From Arabidopsis thaliana (lineage: Eukaryota > Streptophyta > Magnoliopsida > Brassicales > Brassicaceae), in contig NC_003074.8 of the NCBI RefSeq assembly GCF_000001735.4, positions 1,364,101-1,428,100 on the forward strand: a stretch of DNA of 64,000 nt, given 5' to 3'. The translations under genes were made by a program, and so were the position numbers. The notes beneath the pieces were generated by a model. It made no database searches and was not told the origin of the DNA. It saw nothing but the letters and a program-made list of their open reading frames with translations. Of the stretch, positions 12,140-22,529 are shown one piece after another. Within the stretch, counting starts at the first letter, position 1. Every line of letters begins with the position of its first letter.

Positions 12140-14239
12140 ATGGCGGTACAGTGGCTTTTGGTGTGTCACGGGATGATGACGTTGACGGTGGTCATCTCCT
12201 TCCTCTGTGGTCAATGGCCAATCTTCAAAGGCACACCTTTTCAATGGATTCACTACTTCCTCACTTTCGGCGCCTACGATTACTTCCTGTACTACTTCTT
12301 CTCATCTGATTGATTCTTCCTTTGTTCTTAGCTGAATTAGAGTTCCACTGATCGATCGTTCTCTGTGGTGTGTGTTGCAGGAGATTTGTCGGATTTGTGT
12401 TTGGTTCCAAGGGTACGGACGTGATTCTTTCTGTGGAGTATTTCTGCTGCGATCGTCCTAATCCGATTCTGCAAGTGAGTTCGATCTTCGTTTTGTTTGA
12501 TCTATTTAAGGAACAGAAGAATCCATTGCTCTAGAATCTTCTTTTTAGGCATTGTGGTCAAGAAGAGTAAGTTGTTCTAAAATCAATTATCTACTGGGTT
12601 ATGTAGGTCATATATATAGCCATTATGGGATCAACCTACTTTTTGACTGCAAAATCTTCTTTCATCTATATACCTGGATATTATCTTGGCGATGTTCACA
12701 AGTAAGGCCTGCTTCTTTTATTTCCTGTTTCAAATTTCAACTCCTGAAATTATATATATAGTCCCCCACTTTAACATCGTATTTGATTTTGTAGGTACAC
12801 AAGCTTTCTAGCTGTTATTGTTGGTGTCATACTTTTCTTATTAACATGCTTTTCTGATCCAGGTACTGTGAACGCTGAGAATGTTTCACGGTACATTTCT
12901 GCTTACCCCTATGATGATATCATTTACTCCAAGAAAGAATGTTCTACGTGTAAAATCCCAAAGTGAGTGCATTGAAAATCCTGTGGTGAACTTATTTTAA
13001 GAACCTATGTGCTTTATGTTAAAACTATACATGTATCTTCCTCATTCAGGCCTGCTAGATCCAAGCATTGCAGCATCTGCAACCGCTGTGTGGCTCGGTT
13101 TGATCATCATTGTGGGTGGATGGTATGTACTTTGCCCCTGATCTCTGTCTCGTTTTTCTTATCTTCTCAACATTTCATAACAACATATTGTTTGACGTGA
13201 ATATTTCTCTACCGGTTTCAGAATAACTGTATAGGAGAAAGGAACACCAAATATTTCATGGCTTTCCTCTTGTGGTAAGCTTTCATTTTAAAACTCTTGG
13301 CATTTACTTGGAAGATTCCATTACCGTGTTGTGTCCTCATCATTTTATTTGGTTTTATGTTAAATGGTTCTTTAGTGCTTTGTAGGCATTTCCTTCTTTG
13401 CTTGTACGGAACAGTTGCCATCGGATTTATTCTTGCTGGGCGAGTAAAAGAACTCCGTGTTGTACATATTTTAACTGGTACGCATCAAACTTGCCTTCGT
13501 TGTGTTAACAATCATATCTTTCTAAATTGGTTCCGATGTTGTTATCCCTTTTGATTCCTGATCTGGTCTTTCTTTCTCTTTGCTGCAGTCTATTACGGTG
13601 TAGATAAATCTTTCCGAAGTTTAGCTCCTCGAGTTATACAGGCGAGTAAACCTAACTAACAAATTCTCGATCTCACAGTTTCCTCATGTGTGTAAATCTT
13701 GTAACATGTCAAAGTGTTCCAATGTCTTTGAAACAGTGGCTAGTTGGTACATACAACACCCAAATTCTCCTAATGGTGTTTCTCGCCATTGTTTCTCTCC
13801 TCCTCGCTGGCTTCTTCGCTTACCATGCAAATCTCTGCTTAACCAACACAACAACTAATGAGGTTTTAACTTTTCCGTCTCTGGAAATTAACTATGTCTC
13901 TCCATCTTAATAACAGATGATTTTTTGGGTTTGTTTACTTTCTGATAGACGTTTAAGTGGAGAGAGTATATAAGCTTAAATAAGAAGCTCAGTGAAGCTA
14001 AGGCGAGCGCTGCTGCTCTCAAGGCCGGGATGTCATGTGAACTAAAGAAGCCATCAGCTGAAAGCAAATGCTTCGGGCTTTGTGGAAGATCCTCTGCCCG
14101 TGAAGAAGAAGTCAAAGCCGACGCTATAGCGAAACGGAATTTGTATGATAGAGGAAGTTTTCAAAACGTTTCTGAGATTGTTTTCCCTTTATCATCAAGA
14201 CCATCTTCTTCCAACAAATCAAAACGAAAATCGGAATAG
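12140..14239 (+). CDS. PAT17: DHHC-type protein S-acyltransferase
   Basis: Palmitoylates membrane proteins through a DHHC cysteine. Ten exons read from splice sites: 12140-12288, 12381-12474, 12607-12701, 12795-12962, 13050-13122, 13222-13274, 13386-13477, 13589-13641, 13737-13862, 13949-14239. Hydrophobic segments lie near the N-terminus, before the CRD, and twice after it, giving the usual four-TM plan. The cysteine-rich domain reads [18 protein letters not shown], then RFDHHCGWM followed by NNCIGERN, so all zinc ligands and the catalytic DHHC are present. A long basic cytosolic tail ends in a Ser/Lys-rich stretch. Exon 8 appears to end at a GC donor (CAG|GCGAGT), needed to keep frame. The gene symbol rests on recollection that this is At3g04970. 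Confidence 0.9.
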
Positions 14240-14583
14240 TTAGTCTTTTTCTTATATGTACTTTTACTACTTTATAGCTTTTGGTAGCTTTAGTGACTGT
14301 TTTTTGTGATTTGGTCCTCAATGCAATTTAGACTTTTACATGACACCTTATACTGTACATGATCTGAGATTTATATGGTAAAAGACTATTGTGATTGTGG
14401 AAAATACTGGAAATTCAAAAGCTGAGTAATACTAGTAGAACAGAAACAGCATCGGCGAATAATGTTTTCTTCACTCACAACTTAAGCTACCATTACATTC
14501 TACTAATTATGCATATCTACTACACATGATCTCTGAAGAAAGAAATCTGATGCATACTTACGAGTCAGTTCGTGGAACTGTGT
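14240..14583. other. Convergent 3' region
   Basis: Trailers of the S-acyltransferase (plus strand) and J-protein (minus strand) genes meet here. Nothing else seen. Confidence 0.6.
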
Positions 14584-17500
14584 TTAGTCTATGACAATAG
14601 TGCGACTAGGAATTGCTATAGGGTCAAGTTCCCAGTAGTATCCTCCTTTAACTAGCCTTGTTGTCTTCTTTGGGTGTCTGATAGCCGGAATCTGATGAGA
14701 AAATCTACTCATTTCTGCCTTTGAAATGTCAATTAAACCCACATCCGACCCTTGTTTCCTCTGAAAACTAGAGCCCATAGCAGTCAAAGCCACCACCTTT
14801 ACGATCTCCCCATCACAGTTATCTTCCACCACTTCTACAATGTCAGGTTCTTCAGTGCTATCACAGTTCTTATACAGGGCCCATATCTCACCTTTCCTTG
14901 GGTATACTTTGAATCTGAACCTCTTACTACTGTCAAAGGGTTTGACCAGATGTGAGAAGCTCGCATGAGGAATGATTTTGGGTCTTCCTTTGAGCAACTT
15001 GAATTCCCCACAAGACACTGTGCGGGTCACAGGTTCTGTAGATGGCGGATACAGCTCTGTCGGGGTTCCACGTAGCACAAACTTAGGCTTGGTTTCAATT
15101 TTCTTGATCTTCACATACTCTAAGGGCATTCCATTGTCATTGCTATAGATAGCCCATATCTGATTAACTTCGAATTTGTCTTCAGATCTCAGGTTCTGGA
15201 AGTCAAAGGCATTTCTTCGAGGTGTTTTGCAATGTGGTGACACATGAGTTGTACGAGGGGACTTATACGTAGAACCACCCAACTGAGTTGGCAAATCATT
15301 CTGCTTGGACAGAGACGGTATTTCACCATTGCATCCTTGTTTCTTTGAGCTCTCTCCTTCCTGACTCTCTGCTGGTTGGTGAATGCCATTGGGAGATTTT
15401 CTGACTCCCAAAGAATCTGTCTCAAGACCTTTATCAGTTTTCTTCGGGGTATTCATTTTATTGCCTTGTTTAGTACTTTTCATCTCATCTCCTTGTTGGC
15501 TTGGAATTGTTTGAAGACGAGGAGATTTTCGAAGTTTGAATACATCTGTGGCCTCACCATTCTTTCTGGACTTTGATGTTTTCTTTTCATCAACACCCAA
15601 AGAATCTGTCACAAGACCCTTATCCATTTTCTTTGGGGTATTCATCTTGTTGCCTTGTTTAGCACTTTTCTTCTCATCTCCTTGGTGGTTTGGAATTGTT
15701 TGAAGACGAGGAGATTTTCGAAGTCTGAAAACATCTGTGGACTCACCATCCTTTCTGGATTTGGTTGATGTGTTCTTATCATCAACTTCACAAGAAGAAA
15801 AAATATGACTTCTGTTGCTTCCGCCTATGACTTCCCCAAGATTACTGCATACACCATCATCATTATCATCATCAGATTTCTGACGTTTCCTTGGAGATGA
15901 TGCGGTCTCTTGAACTGCCTTGGCCTTCGCTCCAACCTTATAAGGGCCGTCAGCTTTACCTTTCAGGATCTCACTATCCATCTCCATATCAACCGCATCA
16001 ACCTGAAATATATCTTTTGGTAAGGCAGCAGGATCCAATTCATATGAGTTAGGTGGAACAGATTCTTTCTCTTTTCCAGTCATTTTGACTGCTGGTACTT
16101 TGTGAGAAAATCTAAGCATATCTTTCGGACTACATTGAATCTGGCAAATTCCATGCTGCGGCTCCCAGTGAAATAGCTGAACAGACCCTTTAAGTTTTCC
16201 CAGATAGGCCACTCCAACCCCGTTAAGATCATGAAAATCACTGACAATTTCCACAAAGTCATACTTATATGGAAATTTATGCTTTTTTAGACTAGTGTTC
16301 CATTCCTCCTCCCACTCTCTGAATATAGCCCATATTTCCCCTTTCCTTGGGTAGATGGAAACAATATTGTTGCAACGCAAGTGATGCATTTGACCTGAAA
16401 AGATTGAGCTGTCTTTAACTTCCATTGTTTTCCCATTTTTGAACTTTCCACAAGCAACTGGAATACTTTCATCAGTCTTATCCAGTACAGGATCAAGGTA
16501 GGTGATCCGCAGCTTGAACTCGCCATTCAGTACTTTCTTTACCCGAGCATATTTCCTAGGCATACCATCTCTACAATCAGTTGTAGTAGACCACACTTGA
16601 TTGACAGCAAAATCTTCTGTTTTCCGTTCAACTTTAAACACACTGAACTCTAAATCAGGTATATCAAGCGGATTAGAATTTTCATTAGCTTTGTATCCTT
16701 TTTCAACTCTACCAATCTTGCTCAACAAGGCTGCATCTTCTCCATTACCATCACAGCCTTCACTAACTTTGTTTTTGGCTGACAAGTTGTCTTCATTTCC
16801 AGAATGCGCATTTTTCTTGGCCTTTCCTTTATAAGAATGTGAAGAAGCAGAAGAAACACCAGAAACAGCCAGTTTAGGTGACTTATTATCCTCAGCCGTT
16901 TGCTTCTTATTAGGCTCAGACTCAAATTCAAAACCTGATTTTGTCTTTTTATTTGGAGGGCTGACAAAATCACCATCGCTTCCCTCCTTTGCGTAAGAAA
17001 CCTGTGGCTTTTTCCTTGATGACTTCCTCTTATTATGTTCATTTGTATCTGTTTTAGCCCCAGCAGTATCAGAGCTATCAACCTCAAAACTCTTAGAGGA
17101 TTCTTCAACAACTTTCCTCTTCTTTTTGGGTGCCCGATTCTTCTGTGGAGCTGATAAATCAGGTATTGACTTTTCTGCACTAGTATCTGGTTCTTCTTTT
17201 ACTTGATGTTGCGGCTTCAATACATCAGCTTTAGGCATTTCAGCAGAAATATTCGTACCTGTCTCACTAGTCTGGGGTTTTCTTCCTTCAGCGTCATTCT
17301 CTGTACAACCTTCTTCTTTCTTAGTTCCCCTGTTAACAGCACCATTTTTCTGTTTTTCTTGATTCTTCTTGTTGACTTTCCCTCCGACTTTCCCATTCTT
17401 ACCCATATCAGCTGCTGAGCTGCCTGATTCTGCTGCTGTAGAAGCATTTTGCCGAGATGTATTAGACATCACTTGATCTTGGAATTCTTTTCTACCAGCG

Positions 17501-18135
17501 GTTGAACTACTAGGTGGCACTCCATCACACCTCATTTTGCAGGCGACAAAAGATTTCTGGCAACTGGAACAGTGCATAGAAGTGTTCATATATTCTCTCA
17601 AGTATTTATAACACTGGCCACAGTGCCTGCAACGTGTCCAGAATGTGAAAACACCAGCAATATTCTCCGCAGCATTGTTTGTAGCTGCACAGTGGCGACC
17701 CGAGTATACATTCACATGCCTGTTAGCAAACATTGAATGGGATCTGTATCTGTTATCATACTGAGAACGTTTGATCTGATCAGAAAGCAATCTGTTTGCT
17801 TCCCCAACCAACTTGAAAGCAGCCTCTGCTCCAGCAAACTTGTTTTTGTCTGGATGGAGAAGCAGCGCAAGCTTTCTGTATTGCTTCTTGATTGTGTCAG
17901 CATCAGCATATGGCTGAACCTGAAGGACACCATACCAATCGTCAAGCCCTTTGATTTTCTTAATTGCAGAAGAATGCACATCACATATGGTCATCATCTG
18001 CACTATGTTTTCGAGATTGGGGAAGAGTCTTTGCGCCTTGGTAACGAATTTATGAGCTCCAACAAAATCACCAGCCTCCATCTTTTCCTCAGCTATTTTA
18101 CTCGCCCTAATAGCATCTTCTTTATTGCATTCCAT
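14584..18135 (-). CDS. J-domain protein with zinc-ribbon-like region and two DUF3444 domains
   Basis: Single coding exon, about 1,183 residues. I chose ATG at 18135 (MECNKEDAIRASKIAEEKM), the conserved start of this family; an in-frame ATG six codons upstream exists. Order: N-terminal helical repeat (~1-50); J domain (~60-130) with the HSP70-stimulating HPD in LLLHPDKNKF; zinc-ribbon-like segment CRHCGQCYKYL...CSSCQKSF; long basic low-complexity linker with nuclear-localisation-like KKKRK; DUF3444 copy 1 (FAVNQVWSTTTD to RFSHKVPAVKMTG); a linker with a 189-bp tandem duplication carrying RLRKSPRLQTIP; DUF3444 copy 2 (FEVNQIWAIYSN to RFSHQIPAIRH), ending RTIVID. Likely a nuclear co-chaperone, by composition only. 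Expected At3g04980. Confidence 0.92.
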   Translation of the reverse strand: MECNKEDAIRASKIAEEKMEAGDFVGAHKFVTKAQRLFPNLENIVQMMTICDVHSSAIKKIKGLDDWYGVLQVQPYADADTIKKQYRKLALLLHPDKNKFAGAEAAFKLVGEANRLLSDQIKRSQYDNRYRSHSMFANRHVNVYSGRHCAATNNAAENIAGVFTFWTRCRHCGQCYKYLREYMNTSMHCSSCQKSFVACKMRCDGVPPSSSTAGRKEFQDQVMSNTSRQNASTAAESGSSAADMGKNGKVGGKVNKKNQEKQKNGAVNRGTKKEEGCTENDAEGRKPQTSETGTNISAEMPKADVLKPQHQVKEEPDTSAEKSIPDLSAPQKNRAPKKKRKVVEESSKSFEVDSSDTAGAKTDTNEHNKRKSSRKKPQVSYAKEGSDGDFVSPPNKKTKSGFEFESEPNKKQTAEDNKSPKLAVSGVSSASSHSYKGKAKKNAHSGNEDNLSAKNKVSEGCDGNGEDAALLSKIGRVEKGYKANENSNPLDIPDLEFSVFKVERKTEDFAVNQVWSTTTDCRDGMPRKYARVKKVLNGEFKLRITYLDPVLDKTDESIPVACGKFKNGKTMEVKDSSIFSGQMHHLRCNNIVSIYPRKGEIWAIFREWEEEWNTSLKKHKFPYKYDFVEIVSDFHDLNGVGVAYLGKLKGSVQLFHWEPQHGICQIQCSPKDMLRFSHKVPAVKMTGKEKESVPPNSYELDPAALPKDIFQVDAVDMEMDSEILKGKADGPYKVGAKAKAVQETASSPRKRQKSDDDNDDGVCSNLGEVIGGSNRSHIFSSCEVDDKNTSTKSRKDGESTDVFRLRKSPRLQTIPNHQGDEKKSAKQGNKMNTPKKMDKGLVTDSLGVDEKKTSKSRKNGEATDVFKLRKSPRLQTIPSQQGDEMKSTKQGNKMNTPKKTDKGLETDSLGVRKSPNGIHQPAESQEGESSKKQGCNGEIPSLSKQNDLPTQLGGSTYKSPRTTHVSPHCKTPRRNAFDFQNLRSEDKFEVNQIWAIYSNDNGMPLEYVKIKKIETKPKFVLRGTPTELYPPSTEPVTRTVSCGEFKLLKGRPKIIPHASFSHLVKPFDSSKRFRFKVYPRKGEIWALYKNCDSTEEPDIVEVVEDNCDGEIVKVVALTAMGSSFQRKQGSDVGLIDISKAEMSRFSHQIPAIRHPKKTTRLVKGGYYWELDPIAIPSRTIVID
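15404..15781 (-). repeat. In-frame tandem duplication, two 189-bp units
   Basis: Units 15404-15592 and 15593-15781 encode two near-identical 63-residue segments in the linker between the DUF3444 domains, each with KSRK, LRKSPRLQTIP, KQGNKMNTPKK and a TDSLGV end. The length is a multiple of three, so the frame is kept. Confidence 0.9.
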
Positions 18136-19895
18136 TGCAACGATAAGCCTCACAAATCAAACCACCCAAGTCAGCTAAGTCTATGAAGCAGCAGCAAAGT
18201 CAGGGAACCAATAACTCATAGTCCCTGCAATACACAAAAAAAGCAGTCACACAAATTGTTATAAACCTGTCAGTTCCTAATACTAATCCGTCACTCTAAA
18301 ACTCAGTGTAAGCAAAACTCTAGTTAGTGCTTACCAGTTCAGAGACAGGAATGGTGAGATCTGTGAGCAATGCACACATCCTTCATCACATAAATAAATC
18401 CAATAGGATTAAAGAGTCTGGACTGAGAGGCGTGCTCAATTTATAAGGCTGCAAATAAAATAAGATTCATAAACCAAGCATTAGTGAAAGCACAATAATC
18501 GAAATCAAACCTAAGATTAACATTTTTAGACGATAATGGGAATGCAATTAATAGAATAGCTTAGAACTAATTCACTAAGAGAAACGAAATTGTACGGACG
18601 ATTCGTCTTCCGGGAAACACAATTTCAATGGAGTCACGGAGGAAATCAAACTCTTACGATCCAGACACTAAATCACCGGAGATACTAAATATATATTTCG
18701 AAATTCGCAATCACAGATTAAAAATGTGACTGCATGTACAAGTTCCGATCAAAACGAGGCAAGCAACGGGAAAACAAAAAACGATGCGAAGAGGGAGAAA
18801 CTAAACCTGAGAATGACGGAGAGAATCCCAGAATCCGTCAATATCGAAGTGCAGGAAGAGACGAAACGAAATCGGAGTTGAAGAACTTGAAGGATCGAAG
18901 AAGAAAATTAAGAACCCTAAATTTTGAAAATGGAGTCTGAGAGCTGTAATCAGAAAAAACGGAGAGGGAAGTGAAATATTACTAAGGAGGGAAAATACCC
19001 TTTTTTATTTTTATTTTAATTATTTTCTGGGTGACGCTTTGGTAACTGTAATGCTTTACCAACGAGAAGGTTTACCTAAATGACTATTAGAAAACGACAA
19101 ACATTCCTTATTTACATCGTTAATTATTCAATTATCCATTAACCAGTTTTAAGCATAAGATTAACTAAATCACATTTTCTTATATCTAAAATATTCTTTG
19201 AAAATAATAAATTTTGTGGTTATGATTTTATAAATGGTTTATATAAAACTCAACGCCATTAGTTTCAAATGGTGAATAATTTCTCTTCTTAATGATCTTA
19301 AATTTCTCTTCTTTTTTCCGTTTATATTAATTACTGTATATCTTATGTTTCTTAGTTTCTACATTGTAATTTGAAAATTTAATTAGGAGATAAATTTGTT
19401 TTTATCCACATAAGCTTGATGTGTACTTTTGTCAAATATATGCATATTTATCAGTAATGGTCGGTTATCAATAATACTTTATATGCGTTTTCCACGACAT
19501 TTAAAATATCTTTTAATAACCAACATGAATTACCCGATCTATATAACATAGAAGCAAGCTCTTTTTTTGTGATAAAAAAGTGGTCATTATGTAGTATAAA
19601 GGTTTACGTTTACCAAAAACAAAGTGGTTATATGGTGAATCAATCAAAGGTTCAAGGCAGAGAAAACAACCTAAAGAGTCACACACACACTCTCTATTAA
19701 CTTAGTTTCTTCTACTAGTTGGCCCTAAAGACAATAATAACATTAGGAGTTAGGACCTATCAATATCATTGCCTCCAATAATATGCATTACATTTAAATG
19801 TAAATTTTTTATCACGATGAAGAAGAGAAAAGAGAAGAGAGCTTGCCATGATTCTCCTCTTCTACACCACTATGTTTCACAAGCACGGTTTTCGT
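18136..19895. other. J-protein 5' leader and promoter, then intergenic DNA
   Basis: About 18136-18950 is the likely 5' UTR of the J-protein gene, with at least one leader intron (for example acceptor TATTGCAG near 18225 on the minus strand). From 19000 to 19895 the DNA is AT-rich with no supported gene, and contains the trailer of the next minus-strand gene. Confidence 0.5.
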
Positions 19896-20579
19896 CTATC
19901 CCAACTCTTTCACATAAGTGTTGTTCGATGAATCCACTTGATCTTTCCTCGGACTTAGTTCTGTAGTACAATCATCATCAACCAATTTACTCAGCTGAAT
20001 GAGTTTCCTTTCCCATGCTTTGACTTGACTCTTAACCAAATCAAGTTCTTTTCCTTTCTCTTCAATCTCTTTATCCTTCAACTCTACCTCCCGAGACTTC
20101 TTCTCAAGCTGTTTGCCAGATTCTTGAATCTGGTCAACAGTCATAGACAACTCTTTCTTTTTTGTAGCTGTTTCATCTTCCATTTCTCTCTTACGCTTTT
20201 GAACATGACGAGCCTCACTGTAACGCCTCTTAAGCTCAGCCATAACCTGTACCAATTGGTTATCCTTTAACTCAAGCTCTCTCTGAACCCTTATCAACGA
20301 ATCCAGCTTCACAGTCAGTAGATTCCTCTTTGACCTCAGTTCTTCAGTACACTCTTCCACCAATTTCTTCAAATCACCAACTTCAGATTTCTCTGCTTCA
20401 AAAGCATGACTCTTTTGCTCAAGGTCTGAGCTCAAAATTTGCAGCTCCTTCTCCTTTAAATCTAGCTCTCGAGAGCTCTTCTCAATGTTGGCTTCACCCA
20501 TGCGCAAATGGTTGAGTAAACCTTTCAGTTGACCGGCGCAGATCATTATTTCGGCAGCATCAGCTTTGAGTTTCTCCAT
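19896..20579 (-). CDS. Coiled-coil (FRIGIDA-like type) protein, no other domain
   Basis: Open frame of 227 codons from the first ATG at 20579 (MEKLKADAAEIMICAGQ); the frame is open a little further upstream but with no ATG. Nearly the whole product is a coiled coil with repeated RELELKDNQL, KSREVELKDKEIEEKGKEL and VKAWERKLIQLSKL words, like the N-terminal coils of FRIGIDA-like proteins, but the globular Frigida domain is absent. A putative 5' leader intron lies just upstream (donor CAG|GTTTGC near 20650). It sits a few kb from coiled-coil/DUF3444 and J/DUF3444 genes, so it may be a coil-only derivative of the same local family. An MSA-like motif lies upstream. Function unknown. Expected At3g04990. 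Confidence 0.75.
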   Translation of the reverse strand: MEKLKADAAEIMICAGQLKGLLNHLRMGEANIEKSSRELDLKEKELQILSSDLEQKSHAFEAEKSEVGDLKKLVEECTEELRSKRNLLTVKLDSLIRVQRELELKDNQLVQVMAELKRRYSEARHVQKRKREMEDETATKKKELSMTVDQIQESGKQLEKKSREVELKDKEIEEKGKELDLVKSQVKAWERKLIQLSKLVDDDCTTELSPRKDQVDSSNNTYVKELG

Positions 20580-21462
20580 TGATTCTGTCTCTCCTCCACT
20601 CAAAGATGAAGACTTTCTGAACTTTTACTGTTAAAAAACTGCAAACCTGATTCAAAAACAACAAAAGACTTGAGATTTATAGCAGGAACACAAAACCCAT
20701 GAAATCAAATCATAAAGGAAACGAAAATCTCAGTTCTAAGCAAAAAAAAAGTCACCATAAATGAGCACATTGTTACAAAATCAACCACACAGATTGAAAA
20801 CAATGAAAGCTTTTCTTTTTTTAGTTGTGAGAGGACGAACAGAGGAAAATCAAGGCAAAGGTGAAAAACCCTAGCCTAAGCAACGACAATCCTTGCTTAT
20901 AAATAACATAAAAAACAACCTCAAACTGAAGTAAGAACTAAAAGCAAGTCACCTCAGAAGAACAATAAAAACCCTAACTTTGGCCTTTGAATCAAAGTGA
21001 CAACAAAAAATTCTAAAGAAAAGTAGAGAGAAACGGTGAGAAAATGAGAGTTTGAAGAGAGAATGCGTAGGTGTTTAAGAGAAATAAAGTGTAAAACCTA
21101 AGAGGAGATCTCTTTGTGCTAACAGAGTGTGAGTTTTCTTCTGCTGGAGGAGGAAGAAGAAGAAGATGCCAAAAGATAAATGGAGGGAGACTCAGAGAGT
21201 AAAGCAAATTATTAATGTTGTTTTTTGTTTTCGTTTTCTAACGTATTGTCAAAATTTTAATGATCGTTAGATGAATGAAATAACAGCCGTTGGATTAAGC
21301 TGACGTTTGTTTTCCTAACTGAAGTTGTAGGCTTGTAGCCGTTGCGATTAGGGAGTAGGGAGCATGGCTAGATGGGCTGTTTGTTGCCTTGTTGGGCCTC
21401 ACTTGTTATGATTATTCAAATTTCTAAAAAGTAAATAAATAATATAAATTGCATCTCTATTA
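20580..21462. other. Leader and promoter of the coiled-coil gene
   Basis: 5' UTR with an intron to about 21200, then promoter DNA. The small minus-strand open frame near 21013-21207 looks non-coding. An MSA-like site is at 21284-21294. Confidence 0.5.
21284..21294 (-). promoter_or_regulatory. MSA-like motif
   Basis: Minus-strand TCCAACGGCTG, matching the core of the mitosis-specific activator element, upstream of the coiled-coil gene. A second, weaker AACGGCTA lies nearby at about 21337-21345. Confidence 0.45.
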
Positions 21463-21464
21463 TA

Positions 21465-21960
21465 CCGTAAAACTTTTATAAATTAATATTCGATAAATTA
21501 ATAATCTTTATAAATTAATCAATTTTTCCGGTTTCAAATTGAGACCAATGTGAAAAGTGATACAAATCGATAAATTAATAAAATAATAATATTTTTGACA
21601 ATTTTTTATAAATATATGTTCTCATCTATAGTATAAATTAATAATTGTATAAATTTACTAATATATATTATAAATATCATATGTAAAATATGACTGTAGT
21701 AATTTTTTTCTTCAATTTTTATTAATTATTTGTAGTCTTCAATTCTAGAATTTTACAACATCAATTTTTTTTTTTAAACTTAATAATTGCTTTCTACTTG
21801 TAATTACTATTGATTATAAAGAAAAACTACATTTTATATAGATTTTTTGTAAGAATTAACAAAATTTGTATAATTTTATTATTTTATCGATAAATTAATA
21901 CCTCTCTAAATTAATCAATTTTCTTGGTCCTAATATTATTAATTTATAGAGATTTTACTG
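21465..21960. mobile_element. Emigrant-type MITE (pogo/Tc1-mariner related)
   Basis: Terminal inverted repeats of 24 nt at 21465-21488 and 21937-21960 match at 20 of 24 positions and end in ATAAATTAATA, flanked by TA duplications at 21463-21464 and 21961-21962. Length is 496 bp, very AT-rich, with internal repeats of ATAAATTAAT and no coding capacity. Ends, TA target site and size all agree with the Arabidopsis Emigrant MITE family. Confidence 0.82.
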
Positions 21961-22397
21961 TAATTGTAATCCGGTTGAATCAATTTCTGAATCTAACCCA
22001 AACACTAAAGAATAACAAGTAACAATCTAATCACGTTAAAATAAAGCAGCAAGATGGACAAGAGAAGTGAAATTTTAATTTTGCATAATTGTAGAGTGTA
22101 GAGAATAAGATTTGAAAAAATGATACCAAAGTATTAGGTGAGTCTCTTCATATCGGCCGGCCTCATCTCAGTTTGTTTTCTTACAACTCATGTAGTGCTC
22201 TTTTTGATCTCTAGGGTTACTGTCTAAGAAGAGTATGTGTGTAACGAATCTGTGGTCATAAGCTATTTTGTTTTCAAAATAAAATAAAACTAAACATGGT
22301 TGTTTGTAAATCACGCAATGTAAAGCAGGGAGAGAGAGAGGAAAAACGAAACAATAACTAAATTTTAAAAACCATAATATATATCTCCTTGGAGGAA

Positions 22398-22529
22398 TCA
22401 GAATTGTGTAAAAATATGGACGATCGACTTGTTCGCCTCGTTGAGTGCAAGGAGTTCGTCATTGATTTTCTTCCGTATCTGTTCAGAGCGTCGCTCATAG
22501 TAATCCAACTCTGTTTTGATTCGGATCAT
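22398..22529 (-). other. Short open frame of 43 codons with coding-like composition
   Basis: Reads MIRIKTELDYYERRSEQIRK and continues as a charged amphipathic helix to TGA at 22398. The bases here are clearly less AT-rich than the flanks. Just upstream (22574-22620) lies DNA resembling the 5' leader of the J-protein gene. I do not recognise the peptide. It could be a remnant of a coiled-coil gene carrying a duplicated leader, or a small gene. Confidence 0.35.

Noticed and set aside
13642-13646. GT donor at 13646 for exon 8 of the DHHC gene
   Set aside because: It shifts the reading frame and leads to an early stop, whereas the GC donor at 13642 keeps the conserved protein.
20580-20603. Extension of the coiled-coil gene upstream to 20603
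   Set aside because: The upstream codon there is TTG, not ATG; the first ATG is at 20579.
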